Below, piece by piece: positions 9,308-17,364 of a stretch of DNA of 64,000 nt. Location: positions 1,550,594 to 1,614,593 of the forward strand of contig CP073749.1 in the NCBI GenBank assembly GCA_024398055.1, in the 5' to 3' direction. This stretch comes from a bacterium SCSIO 12741. Its GTDB lineage: Bacteria; Bacteroidota; Bacteroidia; Flavobacteriales_G; Salibacteraceae. The translations under genes and the position numbers were made by a program. A model generated the notes under the pieces. That model saw only the letters and a list, made by a program, of their open reading frames with translations. It did no database searches and had not been told where the DNA came from. Within the stretch, counting starts at the first letter, position 1, and each line of letters starts with the position of its first letter.

Positions 9308-10052
9308 AAAACGGAATTTTACTTTTAATGGTCTCGAACGTTTGTTCGCGCAAAGCTACTAAATCTTCGTCGGTCATGCCCTTGGTTTGAATTGGCTTAT
9401 GGATGAAGCAAGGACAGATTCCTGGTGAAGCCTGGGCCTTAAAATACCCTCCGTTCATCATCCTTTTGTAGTTGGATGTAAACGTGACGGGCACAATAGG
9501 CACCCCAGTATCAATAGCAACTTTAAAGGCTCCATTCTTAAAACGCTTCATGCGCGGCGTGTGATTTGGAATGGTTCCTTCCGGAAAAATGACCAAAACC
9601 TTACCTTCTTCGAGCACCTGGCGAGCCTCCTGAAGAGCTCGGTGCGAATCCTTTCGATTCGCACGGTTTACCGAAATGTTCATTCCACTGCGGAAGAAAA
9701 TTCGAATGAGTGGCCATTGGTTTAATTCGGCTTTGCCCATAAAAACAAAGTGCTCCTTGATAATTTGATACATAAACACAATATCCAGGTAGGAGCTGTG
9801 GTTCGAAACCAAAATATAAGGACCCTTGGGTAAGTTTTCTTTTCCATGTGCCCGTAGAATAATTCCAGACGAAAGCCTCATCAACCAAGACCACACCCGA
9901 AACCAAAACATGCCTCGCTTAAAATTTTTGCGATTCATGTTATACACAAAGAAGGGGTAAAGAAGAAGCAAGTACACGAAAAACAGCAGCACGAAGTAGG
10001 TCTTGTACAAAACCATAAAAGGAAGCCGAATCCAGTGTAGGAGTTTCTTCAT
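9297..10052 (-). CDS. plsC: 1-acyl-sn-glycerol-3-phosphate acyltransferase
   Basis: 251 residues. An N-terminal hydrophobic anchor (about residues 12-38) precedes the acyltransferase motifs NHSSYLD (the catalytic HX4D box, about residue 79) and FPEGTIPNH (block III), with VPIVPVTF further on. It transfers a second acyl chain to lysophosphatidic acid in membrane phospholipid synthesis on the inner membrane. A perfect TACCTTTG promoter element sits only 7 bp before the ATG, so the transcript leader should be very short. It shares a transcript with gatC. Confidence 0.92.
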   Translation of the reverse strand: MKKLLHWIRLPFMVLYKTYFVLLFFVYLLLLYPFFVYNMNRKNFKRGMFWFRVWSWLMRLSSGIILRAHGKENLPKGPYILVSNHSSYLDIVFMYQIIKEHFVFMGKAELNQWPLIRIFFRSGMNISVNRANRKDSHRALQEARQVLEEGKVLVIFPEGTIPNHTPRMKRFKNGAFKVAIDTGVPIVPVTFTSNYKRMMNGGYFKAQASPGICPCFIHKPIQTKGMTDEDLVALREQTFETIKSKIPFYGN

Positions 10053-10059
10053 GAGCCGC

Positions 10060-10067
10060 CAAAGGTA
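10060..10067 (-). promoter_or_regulatory. Bacteroidota -7 promoter element before plsC-gatC
   Basis: TACCTTTG on the minus strand matches TAnnTTTG and ends 7 bp from the plsC ATG. A matching -33 box is not obvious. Confidence 0.6.
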
Positions 10068-10142
10068 GCTAAACCCATCCTATGGTCTTCGTGGAATTTA
10101 ATTGTGCCGGAAGTTTCTTCTTGGAATCCGGGGGCGTAATTT

Positions 10143-10150
10143 TAAATTTG
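10143..10150 (+). promoter_or_regulatory. Promoter of trpS
   Basis: TAAATTTG matches TAnnTTTG, with a TTG at 10121-10123, 19 bp upstream, as the -33 box. The trpS ATG follows 16 bp after the element. Confidence 0.7.
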
Positions 10151-10166
10151 CGCTTTTACAATCATT

Positions 10167-11144
10167 ATGGCGAGAATATTAACCGGAATACAAAGTACAG
10201 GAACCCCACATTTGGGTAACATTTTGGGGGCCATCCTACCCGCTATTCAAATGGCTAATGAAGGAAGCAATGATTCCTATTTGTTCATGGCCGACTTGCA
10301 TGCTCTAACCCAAATCAAAGATGCAGCTACCCTACAAACGGGAAACAACAGTACGGCCGCTACCTGGTTGGCTTTTGGGTTGGACACGGACAAGACTATT
10401 TTCTACCGCCAAAGTGATGTACCCGAAACGGCTGAACTGGCCTGGTACCTGGAATGTTTCTTTCCATACCAAAGACTTACGCTGGCCCACTCCTTTAAAG
10501 ACAAATCAGACCGTTTGCAAGATGTAAATGCGGGCTTGTTTACCTATCCCATGCTGATGGCCGCTGACATTTTGTTGTACGACGCCAATTTTGTTCCTGT
10601 AGGTAAGGATCAACTTCAGCACCTGGAAATGACCCGTGATGTGGCTTCCCGATTCAACAATCAAATGGGTGAAACCCTGATTTTACCGGAAGCCAAACTG
10701 GACGACAACACCATGTATGTTCCCGGAACGGATGGAAACAAAATGAGTAAGTCCAGAGGAAATATCATTAATATCTTCCTTCCGGAGAAAAAGTTGCGGA
10801 AGCAAATCATGGGTATTGTAACGGATAGCACGCCTTTGGAAGAGCCGAAAGATCCGGATAGCTGCAATGCCTTTGCCCTCTATAGCCTGCTCGCTACGGA
10901 AGAGCAAACAGCCGCTATGCGGGAGAAATACCTGGCTGGTGGATATGGATTTGGTCATGCTAAGCAGGAACTTTTCGAATTGGTTCTTGAACGTTTTGCA
11001 GAGCCCAGAGAGAAGTACAACCACTACATGGAAAATCCCGAGGAAATCAATCGAATATTGCTTGCTGGAGCGGAAAAAGCTCGGAAAACGGCTCGTGAGG
11101 TATTGAATCGAGTACGGGTAAAATTAGGAGTCGGGGAACTCTAA
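10167..11144 (+). CDS. trpS: Tryptophanyl-tRNA synthetase
   Basis: 325 residues, the normal bacterial size. The class I signatures are present: GTPHLGNILGA (HIGH-type motif, about residue 11) and NKMSKSRGN (KMSKS, about residue 190), with VGKDQLQHLEMTRD and ADILLYDANFVPVG between them. It charges tRNA(Trp) in the cytoplasm. The gene is monocistronic with its own promoter and overlaps the convergent PKD lipoprotein gene by 4 bp. Confidence 0.97.
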   Translation: MARILTGIQSTGTPHLGNILGAILPAIQMANEGSNDSYLFMADLHALTQIKDAATLQTGNNSTAATWLAFGLDTDKTIFYRQSDVPETAELAWYLECFFPYQRLTLAHSFKDKSDRLQDVNAGLFTYPMLMAADILLYDANFVPVGKDQLQHLEMTRDVASRFNNQMGETLILPEAKLDDNTMYVPGTDGNKMSKSRGNIINIFLPEKKLRKQIMGIVTDSTPLEEPKDPDSCNAFALYSLLATEEQTAAMREKYLAGGYGFGHAKQELFELVLERFAEPREKYNHYMENPEEINRILLAGAEKARKTAREVLNRVRVKLGVGEL

Positions 11145-12256
11145 ATCGGATAGGCAACTCCGATCCAGCCGGTCATGTCTGTTAGTTTTTTGGACTCTCC
11201 TGTGGCTGAGAAAACTTCGCAACTGAACAACACCTGCATTCTTTTAACCGGGGTGCGGTTGTCATTGGTGAGTGAATACTCCTCTATGGTTAGAATTTCA
11301 AATTCATGGGAAGGGTCCTGAGGATTGATTTCAGTAGAGTAAAAAACACCATACTCATCTTCGTATTCAACCACTACAGTGTTCAGTTGAAGTTCTCCAT
11401 TCTGAACAATGTTTTCCGAAACTTCGGTCTCAAAATTTGCAGCAGTAAAGGTGGTTTCTTCATTCACAATCACGTTTTGACAGCTTTGTGAAATACAGCC
11501 CAAGTGGTCGGTAATGGTCAAACAAACTTGTTCGGTGCTTTGAAATTGGTCGTGAACCATTTCCAGAGTTGGTGTTGTCGCCGTAATTCCGTTGGAAAAC
11601 TCCCAAAGGTACTTCTTTGCCACCCCACCCGTATTTTGGGCCCTAAAGAGCAATACATTGCCTCCATACTCCAATTCAAACCCAGCTTTACAGTCGTTTC
11701 CAGGGTATACTCGAGTACACAATTCACTTTCTCTTCCCTTGGAAGTGTTCACCGTTAGACACACATCATAATAGGATTGATCCAAATTGAAGGTGTGCGT
11801 TGTTTTTACTCCCTCGGCACTTCCACCATCTCCAAAGTTCCAGGAATAAGTTACTCCATTAGCATTGCTGGTATACGTTTCCGAAGCGTCAAATTCAATG
11901 GTATAGGTGGGACGTGTATCTTTTTGTTTGAAGTCGATACTCCCTTTTTTCAAAACCTCAATTGGAACTCTTCCGGGCTGAGATTCTCTAAAACGAAGGG
12001 CTACTGTACGCGTACATCCGGATTGGCATCCAGCCGGCTCCAGTTTCCCGTAATATTCCCATACTCCATTAGCATCCTGAGACGCCTGAGTATTCATGTA
12101 GTAATTGTTGTCTCCAGCGGTTTGATTATAGGCTTGATCATCTACTTTTCCGGAAAGGAAAAAGTCGGGTTCATCATAACTGTTATCTGGAAATTCCTTT
12201 TTCTCACAGGAACTCGCCACCAAGAGGAGTAATATGCCCAGAGTTAGAAGGCGCAT
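11141..12256 (-). CDS. PKD-domain lipoprotein, third gene of the sigma/anti-sigma operon
   Basis: 371 residues. The lipobox is VASSC, followed by EKKEFPDNS. The middle of the protein has a PKD-type beta-sandwich (IEFDASETYTSN, then YSWNFGDGGSAEG and VCLTVNTSKG) and a second PKD-like unit (KYLWEFSNGITATTP, then VCLTITDHLGC). Several cysteine pairs suggest disulfides outside the cytoplasm. The start overlaps the stop of the upstream beta-barrel/anti-sigma gene by one base, so translation is probably coupled. That makes it the best candidate partner, ligand receptor or target of the barrel protein. The function is inferred from context only. Confidence 0.82.
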   Translation of the reverse strand: MRLLTLGILLLLVASSCEKKEFPDNSYDEPDFFLSGKVDDQAYNQTAGDNNYYMNTQASQDANGVWEYYGKLEPAGCQSGCTRTVALRFRESQPGRVPIEVLKKGSIDFKQKDTRPTYTIEFDASETYTSNANGVTYSWNFGDGGSAEGVKTTHTFNLDQSYYDVCLTVNTSKGRESELCTRVYPGNDCKAGFELEYGGNVLLFRAQNTGGVAKKYLWEFSNGITATTPTLEMVHDQFQSTEQVCLTITDHLGCISQSCQNVIVNEETTFTAANFETEVSENIVQNGELQLNTVVVEYEDEYGVFYSTEINPQDPSHEFEILTIEEYSLTNDNRTPVKRMQVLFSCEVFSATGESKKLTDMTGWIGVAYPI

Positions 12257-13470
12257 TAAAAATTGCTTAGGCGGTAGGACAATCTCAAACGAAGTTCGAG
12301 GTTGCGGTTATCACCGGCTTCAAAAAATTGGTCTTGCGTAACATCTTTAAGTCCGTAGCTTCCTAAAACACCCACTTTGAAGCGGTTGTCCACTTCGTAG
12401 TCGTATCCCGCTCTTATGGCGATGTCCAAAGAGTTAAATCCATTTTGATATCCCCAATGGGTTTGGGTTTCTGTGGATGATCCAGCAAGGATTTCTTCTT
12501 CTGTGCTGGTTACATCGCTTTTAACACTCAACAAATAAGAGACAGAGGCTCCAGCAAAAAGCGTGTGCTTGGCAGCCGGGCTAAAGCGAACATCAAGAGG
12601 AAGTTCGAGGTAGTGCATCGAGCGAGCTTTGATCTGAGTTGTTTTAACCGTTTTTCCAAAACCGTAGTCCACTTCGGTAAAAGTGAGAGTCGATCCCTTT
12701 CCGCTCAGGGCTTTGTAGTTCAAACCCGTTTCGATAGCCCAACGACTGTTGAGGTGATAAGCGTAATAGATGCCCGCATTTTGAAGAATCTTTCCTCCAA
12801 AAATTCCGGTTCGTTGCTGCAATCCTTCATTCAAAAGAAGGCCGGCACGCAAGCCAATTTCACTCCGCTTATTGCGAATACTATTTCGATCGATTGGATC
12901 ACCGCTGGTTTCCATGGAAGCTCCATCCAAATCCCATGTGCTGCTGTTTACCGCAAAGCCCTTGGGCATTAAAGAATGCAACTCGGCAGATGAGGATGCC
13001 ATGGCCGCCAATTCCTGAGCTTCAGGCTGATCTTGAGGTAATGCTTCTTCCGAAACGGCAGAAACGGGGCTCTCTTGATCTGCAGAAATAGTTTCATTAG
13101 GTACTACCGAAAGTGTACTCTCAGCAGAAGATGTAGCAGATGGAAGGGGTGATTCAGATTCTGTTTCTGGAAAAAGAGAGGCCGTACTTACCGCACTTGA
13201 AGTTTGGTCCGTTGCCGCATTAGAAGCTTTTTCAGCGATTTGGTCAGCACCAATTACAGCGGGTGCCTCTTCGTCCGATCCCAGGAAGAACCAACCACCC
13301 GATAGCAACAACAGTGCAGCTACAGCCATTCCGGCTCGGCGGTACCAGTTAACCTTTGTACGCTGATCGAGCATAGACTCCATCTGCTCCCAAGAGTTCG
13401 CACTGAACTCGGGATTGACGTCTTCTAAACCCTTGCGAAAGAGGTCGTCTATATTACCTGGTTTGTCCAT
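12256..13470 (-). CDS. Predicted dual-membrane-spanning anti-sigma factor (N-terminal cytoplasmic segment, C-terminal outer-membrane barrel)
   Basis: 404 residues with an unusual layout. Residues 1-45 are a charged cytoplasmic segment (IDDLFRKGLEDVNPEFSANSW). Residues 46-64 form one inner-membrane helix (AGMAVAALLLLSGGWFFLG). About residues 66-180 are a Ser/Glu/Ala/Pro-rich, probably disordered linker. About residues 200-404 are a PorT/OmpW-like beta-barrel ending in LRLSYRLSNF with a terminal aromatic residue. There is no signal peptide. Together with the sigma factor it overlaps by 17 bp, this fits the dual-membrane-spanning anti-sigma family reported in Bacteroides thetaiotaomicron. There a cytoplasmic tail binds the sigma factor while the barrel sits in the outer membrane. 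The signal sensed is unknown. Confidence 0.8.
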   Translation of the reverse strand: MDKPGNIDDLFRKGLEDVNPEFSANSWEQMESMLDQRTKVNWYRRAGMAVAALLLLSGGWFFLGSDEEAPAVIGADQIAEKASNAATDQTSSAVSTASLFPETESESPLPSATSSAESTLSVVPNETISADQESPVSAVSEEALPQDQPEAQELAAMASSSAELHSLMPKGFAVNSSTWDLDGASMETSGDPIDRNSIRNKRSEIGLRAGLLLNEGLQQRTGIFGGKILQNAGIYYAYHLNSRWAIETGLNYKALSGKGSTLTFTEVDYGFGKTVKTTQIKARSMHYLELPLDVRFSPAAKHTLFAGASVSYLLSVKSDVTSTEEEILAGSSTETQTHWGYQNGFNSLDIAIRAGYDYEVDNRFKVGVLGSYGLKDVTQDQFFEAGDNRNLELRLRLSYRLSNF

Positions 13471-14035
13471 AGAGGAGTTGTTCGGACTGCTCCACCGAAC
13501 GGGCGATCATTGCTCTCAGTTTTTTACGGGCAAAGGAAAGGTGCCATTTGGATGTTCCCTCCGAGATTTCAAGCTTAACGCCGATCTCTTTGTGCGAATA
13601 TCCTTCCATGGTGTAAAGGTTGAATACCTTCCGGCTTTCGGGCGGTAAGCTTTGCACCATTTCAAGCAATTCCTCTGCTTCAAACTGCAGGTCTGCCACA
13701 TTGAATGCTACCCAGTCGTTCGCCGAACCATCCGATTGGATGTCTTTGAACTGGACGATGCTCTTTTCCTTGTTGTGCTTCCGGTAGTTGTCGATGATCG
13801 TGTTGATCATAATTCTCCGAATCCACGCTTCAAAGGGGCGATCGTTGCTGTAGGTCTTGAGTTTTGTCAAGATTTTGAGAAAACCCTGATTCAAGAGAAA
13901 CTCCGCATCTTCCTTATTGCGCTCATAGCGCAGGCAGATAGCAAGCAGGGTGCTGTAGCAGGTATTGTAAAGCTTGAATTGAGCCTTACGATTGTCCTTC
14001 ATGCACTTTTTTAAGAGTTCCTTATCTACAAACAT
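13454..14035 (-). CDS. ECF RNA polymerase sigma factor
   Basis: 193 residues. Sigma region 2 is visible at about residues 25-95 (CLRYERNKEDAEFLLNQGF, then FEAWIRRIMINTIIDNYRK). Region 4 is at about 120-180 (LPPESRKVFNLYTMEGYSH, with KEIGVKLEISEGTSKWHLS as the helix-turn-helix). This is an extracytoplasmic-function sigma-70 factor, likely silenced by the protein encoded immediately downstream, whose start overlaps its end by 17 bp. It has a perfect -7 element 17 bp upstream of its ATG. It was not possible to identify a distinct promoter recognised by this factor itself. Confidence 0.93.
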   Translation of the reverse strand: MFVDKELLKKCMKDNRKAQFKLYNTCYSTLLAICLRYERNKEDAEFLLNQGFLKILTKLKTYSNDRPFEAWIRRIMINTIIDNYRKHNKEKSIVQFKDIQSDGSANDWVAFNVADLQFEAEELLEMVQSLPPESRKVFNLYTMEGYSHKEIGVKLEISEGTSKWHLSFARKKLRAMIARSVEQSEQLLYGQTR

Positions 14036-14052
14036 TTAACTGAGTAAGCTAA

Positions 14053-14060
14053 CAAATATA
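14053..14060 (-). promoter_or_regulatory. Promoter element of the sigma/anti-sigma operon
   Basis: TATATTTG on the minus strand matches TAnnTTTG and ends 17 bp before the sigma-factor ATG. It suggests basal expression by the housekeeping sigma factor. Confidence 0.6.
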
Positions 14061-14124
14061 CAAACCAGAACGATACGTTCGAAGTTGCATGCTCCTTGTA
14101 ATCAGTAAATTATTATTCCAAATC

Positions 14125-15117
14125 CTATTTTATCACCAACGGAATTGTCCTTATTCCATCTGATGTAATCATTTCTAACCAATAAAAACCGGCTGGCAAA
14201 TTCGTCGTTTCTACTCCGAAATCCCCATCATACTTTAGATGTTGGACTTCAAGACCTTGACTGTTTCGCAACCGAATTTCGGTACTCGACTCTACCCCTT
14301 GGAGGTAAAATCGATCGTTTACCGGGTTGGGAAAAACTTTTATTTCCGGACTATTTTTTTCTAAATCTGCTGCTCCAAGAGCATCCAAAACCTCAACAGA
14401 TTCCTTTCCAATGATAAAATGAAGGTTCTCCAAAGTAGGATTCGCAGAGTTAAATTCCATGGAAACAGTTGCCATCGATTTACCTGGGTAATCTACAACC
14501 AAGCCCAAAGTGAGCAGCGGTAATTGGTCTACTACAAACTTGCCTTGTTGATTGGAGTAGGTTTGAGCAATCACACGGCCTTGTGCATTCAACACAATGA
14601 CCTGGACACCACTGGCCAATTCACCTTCCAGGTGGTTTACCACCCCAGATCCGTAGGTTAACGTGCCCGAAACTCGAGCGGTACCCGTGGATGCCAATGT
14701 TTTGGATTGTAAGGATATGTCTTTGTGATCCATATCCCCGTTTAAGACCAGAGCGGTTGACTCTTTCCATTGAACTTGATTGCCATAATACGTATCCAGG
14801 TAATCATGCGACTGGGCCGAAACCATTCTGGCCTGAACATAATAAGTTCCTGGAATAAGGAGATCAAATTCATAGTCCCCATTTTCTCCGTAAGAGGTAA
14901 CTGAATCAATTTTTTCAGCATGCCCGGGTAATTGTTCCCGGTAGAGAAACACCTTTACGGAATCCATGGTAAAGCTTCCTTTAAAAACTTTTCCCGATAA
15001 AGAATAGAACGCATCAGCCGACCTAACCACTTGACTGTCATTAGATTGCCCAAATGCAAAAAGCACAAGAAACAACCCTGGAAGAAGACTTCCAATTATT
15101 TTCCAATCACGGTTCAT
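14125..15117 (-). CDS. Secreted protein with carboxypeptidase-regulatory-like domains and T9SS sorting domain
   Basis: 330 residues with a signal peptide (IIGSLLPGLFLVLFAFGQ). The mature protein has two prealbumin-like beta-sandwich units: YSLSGKVFKGSF with YEFDLLIPGTYYVQA, and ARVSGTLTYGSG with GKFVVDQLPLLTLGLVV. The C-terminal T9SS type A sorting domain is clear (VFPNPVNDRFYLQG, then GFYWLEM). It is a surface or secreted protein of unknown role, transcribed on its own. Confidence 0.82.
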   Translation of the reverse strand: MNRDWKIIGSLLPGLFLVLFAFGQSNDSQVVRSADAFYSLSGKVFKGSFTMDSVKVFLYREQLPGHAEKIDSVTSYGENGDYEFDLLIPGTYYVQARMVSAQSHDYLDTYYGNQVQWKESTALVLNGDMDHKDISLQSKTLASTGTARVSGTLTYGSGVVNHLEGELASGVQVIVLNAQGRVIAQTYSNQQGKFVVDQLPLLTLGLVVDYPGKSMATVSMEFNSANPTLENLHFIIGKESVEVLDALGAADLEKNSPEIKVFPNPVNDRFYLQGVESSTEIRLRNSQGLEVQHLKYDGDFGVETTNLPAGFYWLEMITSDGIRTIPLVIK

Positions 15118-15169
15118 CCGGCATCCATAAGCTTAGACGGAAAAAACGGGTAAAAAGTTGGTTACTAGG

Positions 15170-15709
15170 CTAATTGTTTTGCTTTCGAATTCTTTTATAG
15201 GTTCTAATGGCGATCATCAGCAAGCCTGAAAACACCAAAAGTCCAATTAGTCCCCATACCCAATTGATTAGATCACGGAGGGAAATGATGAACACGATAC
15301 TCACCAAAAAGACAGTGGCTACTTCATTCCAAATACGCAGTTTAAAGGAGCTGTGCTTGTAACGATCCTGGGCCAGATTTCTGAAAATAGAATGACAAGC
15401 AATGTGGTAGAGGTATAAGCCAAAAACAAAACTCAACTTTAGGTGCATAAATGGGGCTGTGAGCAAGGAAGGATTGAGGTAGAGCATTCCACCGGCAAAT
15501 ACTCCGGTCAAAATTGCTGAGGGCCAGGTAATGCCATACCAGAGCCGTTTTTGCATCAAACGAAACTGGCGAATCAATATGCTTCGCTCCGGCTCTTCCT
15601 TTTCGGAAGCTTCGGTTTGGTAAATAAACAAGCGAACAATGTAGAACAGCCCGGCAAACCAGGTGACTACAAAGATGATGTGAAGCGCCTTGAAATAGAG
15701 GTAAGACAT
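15170..15709 (-). CDS. hemJ: HemJ-type protoporphyrinogen IX oxidase (CopD family)
   Basis: 179 residues from ATG at 15709. The frame opens at 15736, but the promoter element at 15723-15730 lies inside that extension, and MSYLYFKALHIIFVVTWFAG is the usual HemJ N-terminus. There are four to five transmembrane helices. The conserved histidine and arginine of the first helix (KALHIIFVVTWFAGLFYIVR) are present, with a second histidine in LYHIACHSIFR. HemJ oxidises protoporphyrinogen IX to protoporphyrin IX in haem synthesis. The gene lies 40 kb from hemA-hemC-hemD in this window. It is divergent from the thioesterase gene. Confidence 0.85.
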   Translation of the reverse strand: MSYLYFKALHIIFVVTWFAGLFYIVRLFIYQTEASEKEEPERSILIRQFRLMQKRLWYGITWPSAILTGVFAGGMLYLNPSLLTAPFMHLKLSFVFGLYLYHIACHSIFRNLAQDRYKHSSFKLRIWNEVATVFLVSIVFIISLRDLINWVWGLIGLLVFSGLLMIAIRTYKRIRKQNN

Positions 15710-15722
15710 CTCAATTTTTACG

Positions 15723-15730
15723 CAAAAGTA
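15723..15730 (-). promoter_or_regulatory. Promoter element of hemJ
   Basis: TACTTTTG on the minus strand matches TAnnTTTG, 13 bp before the chosen ATG. Confidence 0.6.
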
Positions 15731-15768
15731 AAGCACTCGGAACTAGGCCCGCCTTTTGAGGATCGAAT

Positions 15769-15776
15769 TAACTTTG
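15769..15776 (+). promoter_or_regulatory. Promoter element of the acyl-CoA thioesterase gene
   Basis: TAACTTTG matches TAnnTTTG and ends 11 bp before the ATG at 15788. It is arranged back-to-back with the hemJ element 38 bp away. Confidence 0.6.
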
Positions 15777-15787
15777 CAAAAAAAATT

Positions 15788-16297
15788 ATGAAGGCTAGAA
15801 AAGCATCTGAATCACTCACCATATCCACCCGAATTGTACTTCCCAACGACACCAATGTTTTGAATAATCTCATGGGCGGGCAATTGCTGAGCTGGATGGA
15901 TGTTACAGCTGCCATATCGGCCCACCGTCATTGCGGTCGCGTGGTAGTTACTGCTTCCGTCAACAATGTTTCGTTCAACCACCCAATAGCCTTGGGCGAC
16001 ATTGTGACGATTGAGTCCAAAGTTTCTCGGGCTTTTTCGTCTTCCATGGAAGTTTACATCGACGTCTACGTGGAGCACCGCACCAGTGGTGAAAAAATCA
16101 AATGCAACGAAGCTATCTACACCTTCGTTGCGGTCGATCAAAATGGAAGTTCAATAGAGGTTCCGGGCTTAAAGCCCGAAACCGAATTAGAAGTTAAACG
16201 CTTTGAAGGAGCGCTGAGACGTCGGCAGCTCAGCCTGATTTTGGCAGGGAAAATGGATCCTTCCCAGGCTACCGAGCTCAAGGCGCTGTTTTCCTAA
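15788..16297 (+). CDS. Acyl-CoA thioesterase (hotdog fold)
   Basis: 169 residues. An open frame extends far upstream through hemJ, but ATG at 15788 follows the promoter element and gives the family's usual start. The YciA/BACH-type motifs are NDTNVLNNLMGGQLLSWMD (the catalytic Asn/Asp region) and NNVSFNHPIALGDIVTIESK, and the C-terminus is charged. Members hydrolyse acyl-CoA to free fatty acid and CoA in the cytoplasm. It overlaps the convergent membrane-protein gene by 4 bp. Confidence 0.9.
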   Translation: MKARKASESLTISTRIVLPNDTNVLNNLMGGQLLSWMDVTAAISAHRHCGRVVVTASVNNVSFNHPIALGDIVTIESKVSRAFSSSMEVYIDVYVEHRTSGEKIKCNEAIYTFVAVDQNGSSIEVPGLKPETELEVKRFEGALRRRQLSLILAGKMDPSQATELKALFS

Positions 16298-16800
16298 GCA
16301 GAAGCGGCTTTAAAAGCCTTTGGCCCGTATAGCGGACCTTCGTATTCAGCGGAAGACATACCGAGGTACATCACGTAAAGCCCGTTGAACAGAATAACAA
16401 GGATGTAATTAACGATTCCTCGTTTGCCGAAGCAATTGCATAGCTCAATGTAAACAGTGGCAATGAAAATGGCCATAATGGTCATCATAGCTACCATGGT
16501 TACGTTTGCGGCCATGCTATGATCACCCGTCAAAACAATGTAAGCAATGATGGGTGGAGGGATCATTAAAAAAAGGCTTTGCCAAGCCGGCCGTCCCATG
16601 ATTTTAAGGAAAATAACCACGTTCCAAACCGGGATGATGCTGGCCACCCCTGGAAGGCTGCACTTGTAGTACAAAACCCATTGTCCGAGGATGCCGAAGG
16701 CTATGAGTAGCCCGAGCAAAACCCATAAAAATTCGTTATTACCAGCGTACTGGTAAAATTCAATAAAAGGTAATTTTAACAGAGTATGAAGTTGTTCCAT
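16294..16800 (-). CDS. Small multi-pass membrane protein (DUF5684-like)
   Basis: 168 residues from ATG at 16800; the longer frame to 16854 has no support. About five transmembrane segments are visible. The stretch KCSLPGVASIIPVWNVVIFL followed by GRPAW resembles the DUF5684 family, common in Bacteroidota, in which a cytoplasmic-face loop with PGxxxxxP and W/N residues precedes a helix. I know of no assigned function. It overlaps the thioesterase 3' end by 4 bp. Confidence 0.75.
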   Translation of the reverse strand: MEQLHTLLKLPFIEFYQYAGNNEFLWVLLGLLIAFGILGQWVLYYKCSLPGVASIIPVWNVVIFLKIMGRPAWQSLFLMIPPPIIAYIVLTGDHSMAANVTMVAMMTIMAIFIATVYIELCNCFGKRGIVNYILVILFNGLYVMYLGMSSAEYEGPLYGPKAFKAASA

Positions 16801-16905
16801 AGGCACAAAAAATTTAAGTTTCAATAAAGATACCCAAATCTGCCAGAAACACAACCGCGTTCTACCCCGGCTCAGAAAACATTAACAAACAGCTTTTTAA
16901 CGGTA

Positions 16906-17322
16906 TTAACCGTTGACCAATTCGGCTTGCTGGGGCTGTTTTTGGTTGATGTCTTTGATGACTGCACCCATGTTGCAAGTACCCGTAAAGATGGCCTCTG
17001 GTTCGATGGAAAGCTTCACCGTTTCGATGTCGGCATGGAGCCTTGCGGTCGCTTGAAGTGAGAGTAGATTTTCGACCTTGACTTTCCCTTTGACTTCCCC
17101 GGAAATATTGGCGTTTTGGCAAATAATTTCACCTTCAATTCGACCGGTGCTACCCACTACAACTTTGCCTTTTGACTGAACCGTACCAAACAGAATTCCA
17201 TCGATTCTAATGTCACCATTAGTTTCAATATCACCTGTGATTTTAGTCCCATTGGCAATGTGATTTCGTGCGCCTGATTCTCCTTCTCCGTTGCGCGCCA
17301 TATTCTTCCTGTTTTTTAACAT
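16906..17322 (-). CDS. Bactofilin (polymer-forming cytoskeletal protein)
   Basis: 138 residues. The beta-helical bactofilin core is at about residues 20-120 (NGTKITGDIETNGDIRIDG, then GKVVVGSTGRIEGEI, and KVENLLSLQATARLHADIET with KLSIEPEAIFTGTCNMG), flanked by short disordered ends. Bactofilins self-assemble into filaments at the membrane and localise wall-modifying enzymes. Its own TATCTTTG element at 17342-17349 supports the first ATG at 17322 over an internal one at 17301. It lies 42 bp downstream of porW and near an M23 endopeptidase, a combination that fits the known bactofilin-peptidase partnership. Confidence 0.92.
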   Translation of the reverse strand: MLKNRKNMARNGEGESGARNHIANGTKITGDIETNGDIRIDGILFGTVQSKGKVVVGSTGRIEGEIICQNANISGEVKGKVKVENLLSLQATARLHADIETVKLSIEPEAIFTGTCNMGAVIKDINQKQPQQAELVNG

Positions 17323-17341
17323 ACCGGGAAAATTAAGGGGC

Positions 17342-17349
17342 CAAAGATA
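17342..17349 (-). promoter_or_regulatory. Promoter element of the bactofilin gene
   Basis: TATCTTTG on the minus strand matches TAnnTTTG. It lies in the 42-bp gap after porW and 19 bp before the bactofilin ATG, so bactofilin can be transcribed independently. Confidence 0.55.
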
Positions 17350-17364
17350 ACGATTATCAACAAT

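Noticed and set aside
15551-15787. N-terminal extension of the thioesterase through hemJ
   Set aside because: The extension is antisense to hemJ, has no family similarity, and lies upstream of the TAACTTTG promoter and the ATG at 15788.
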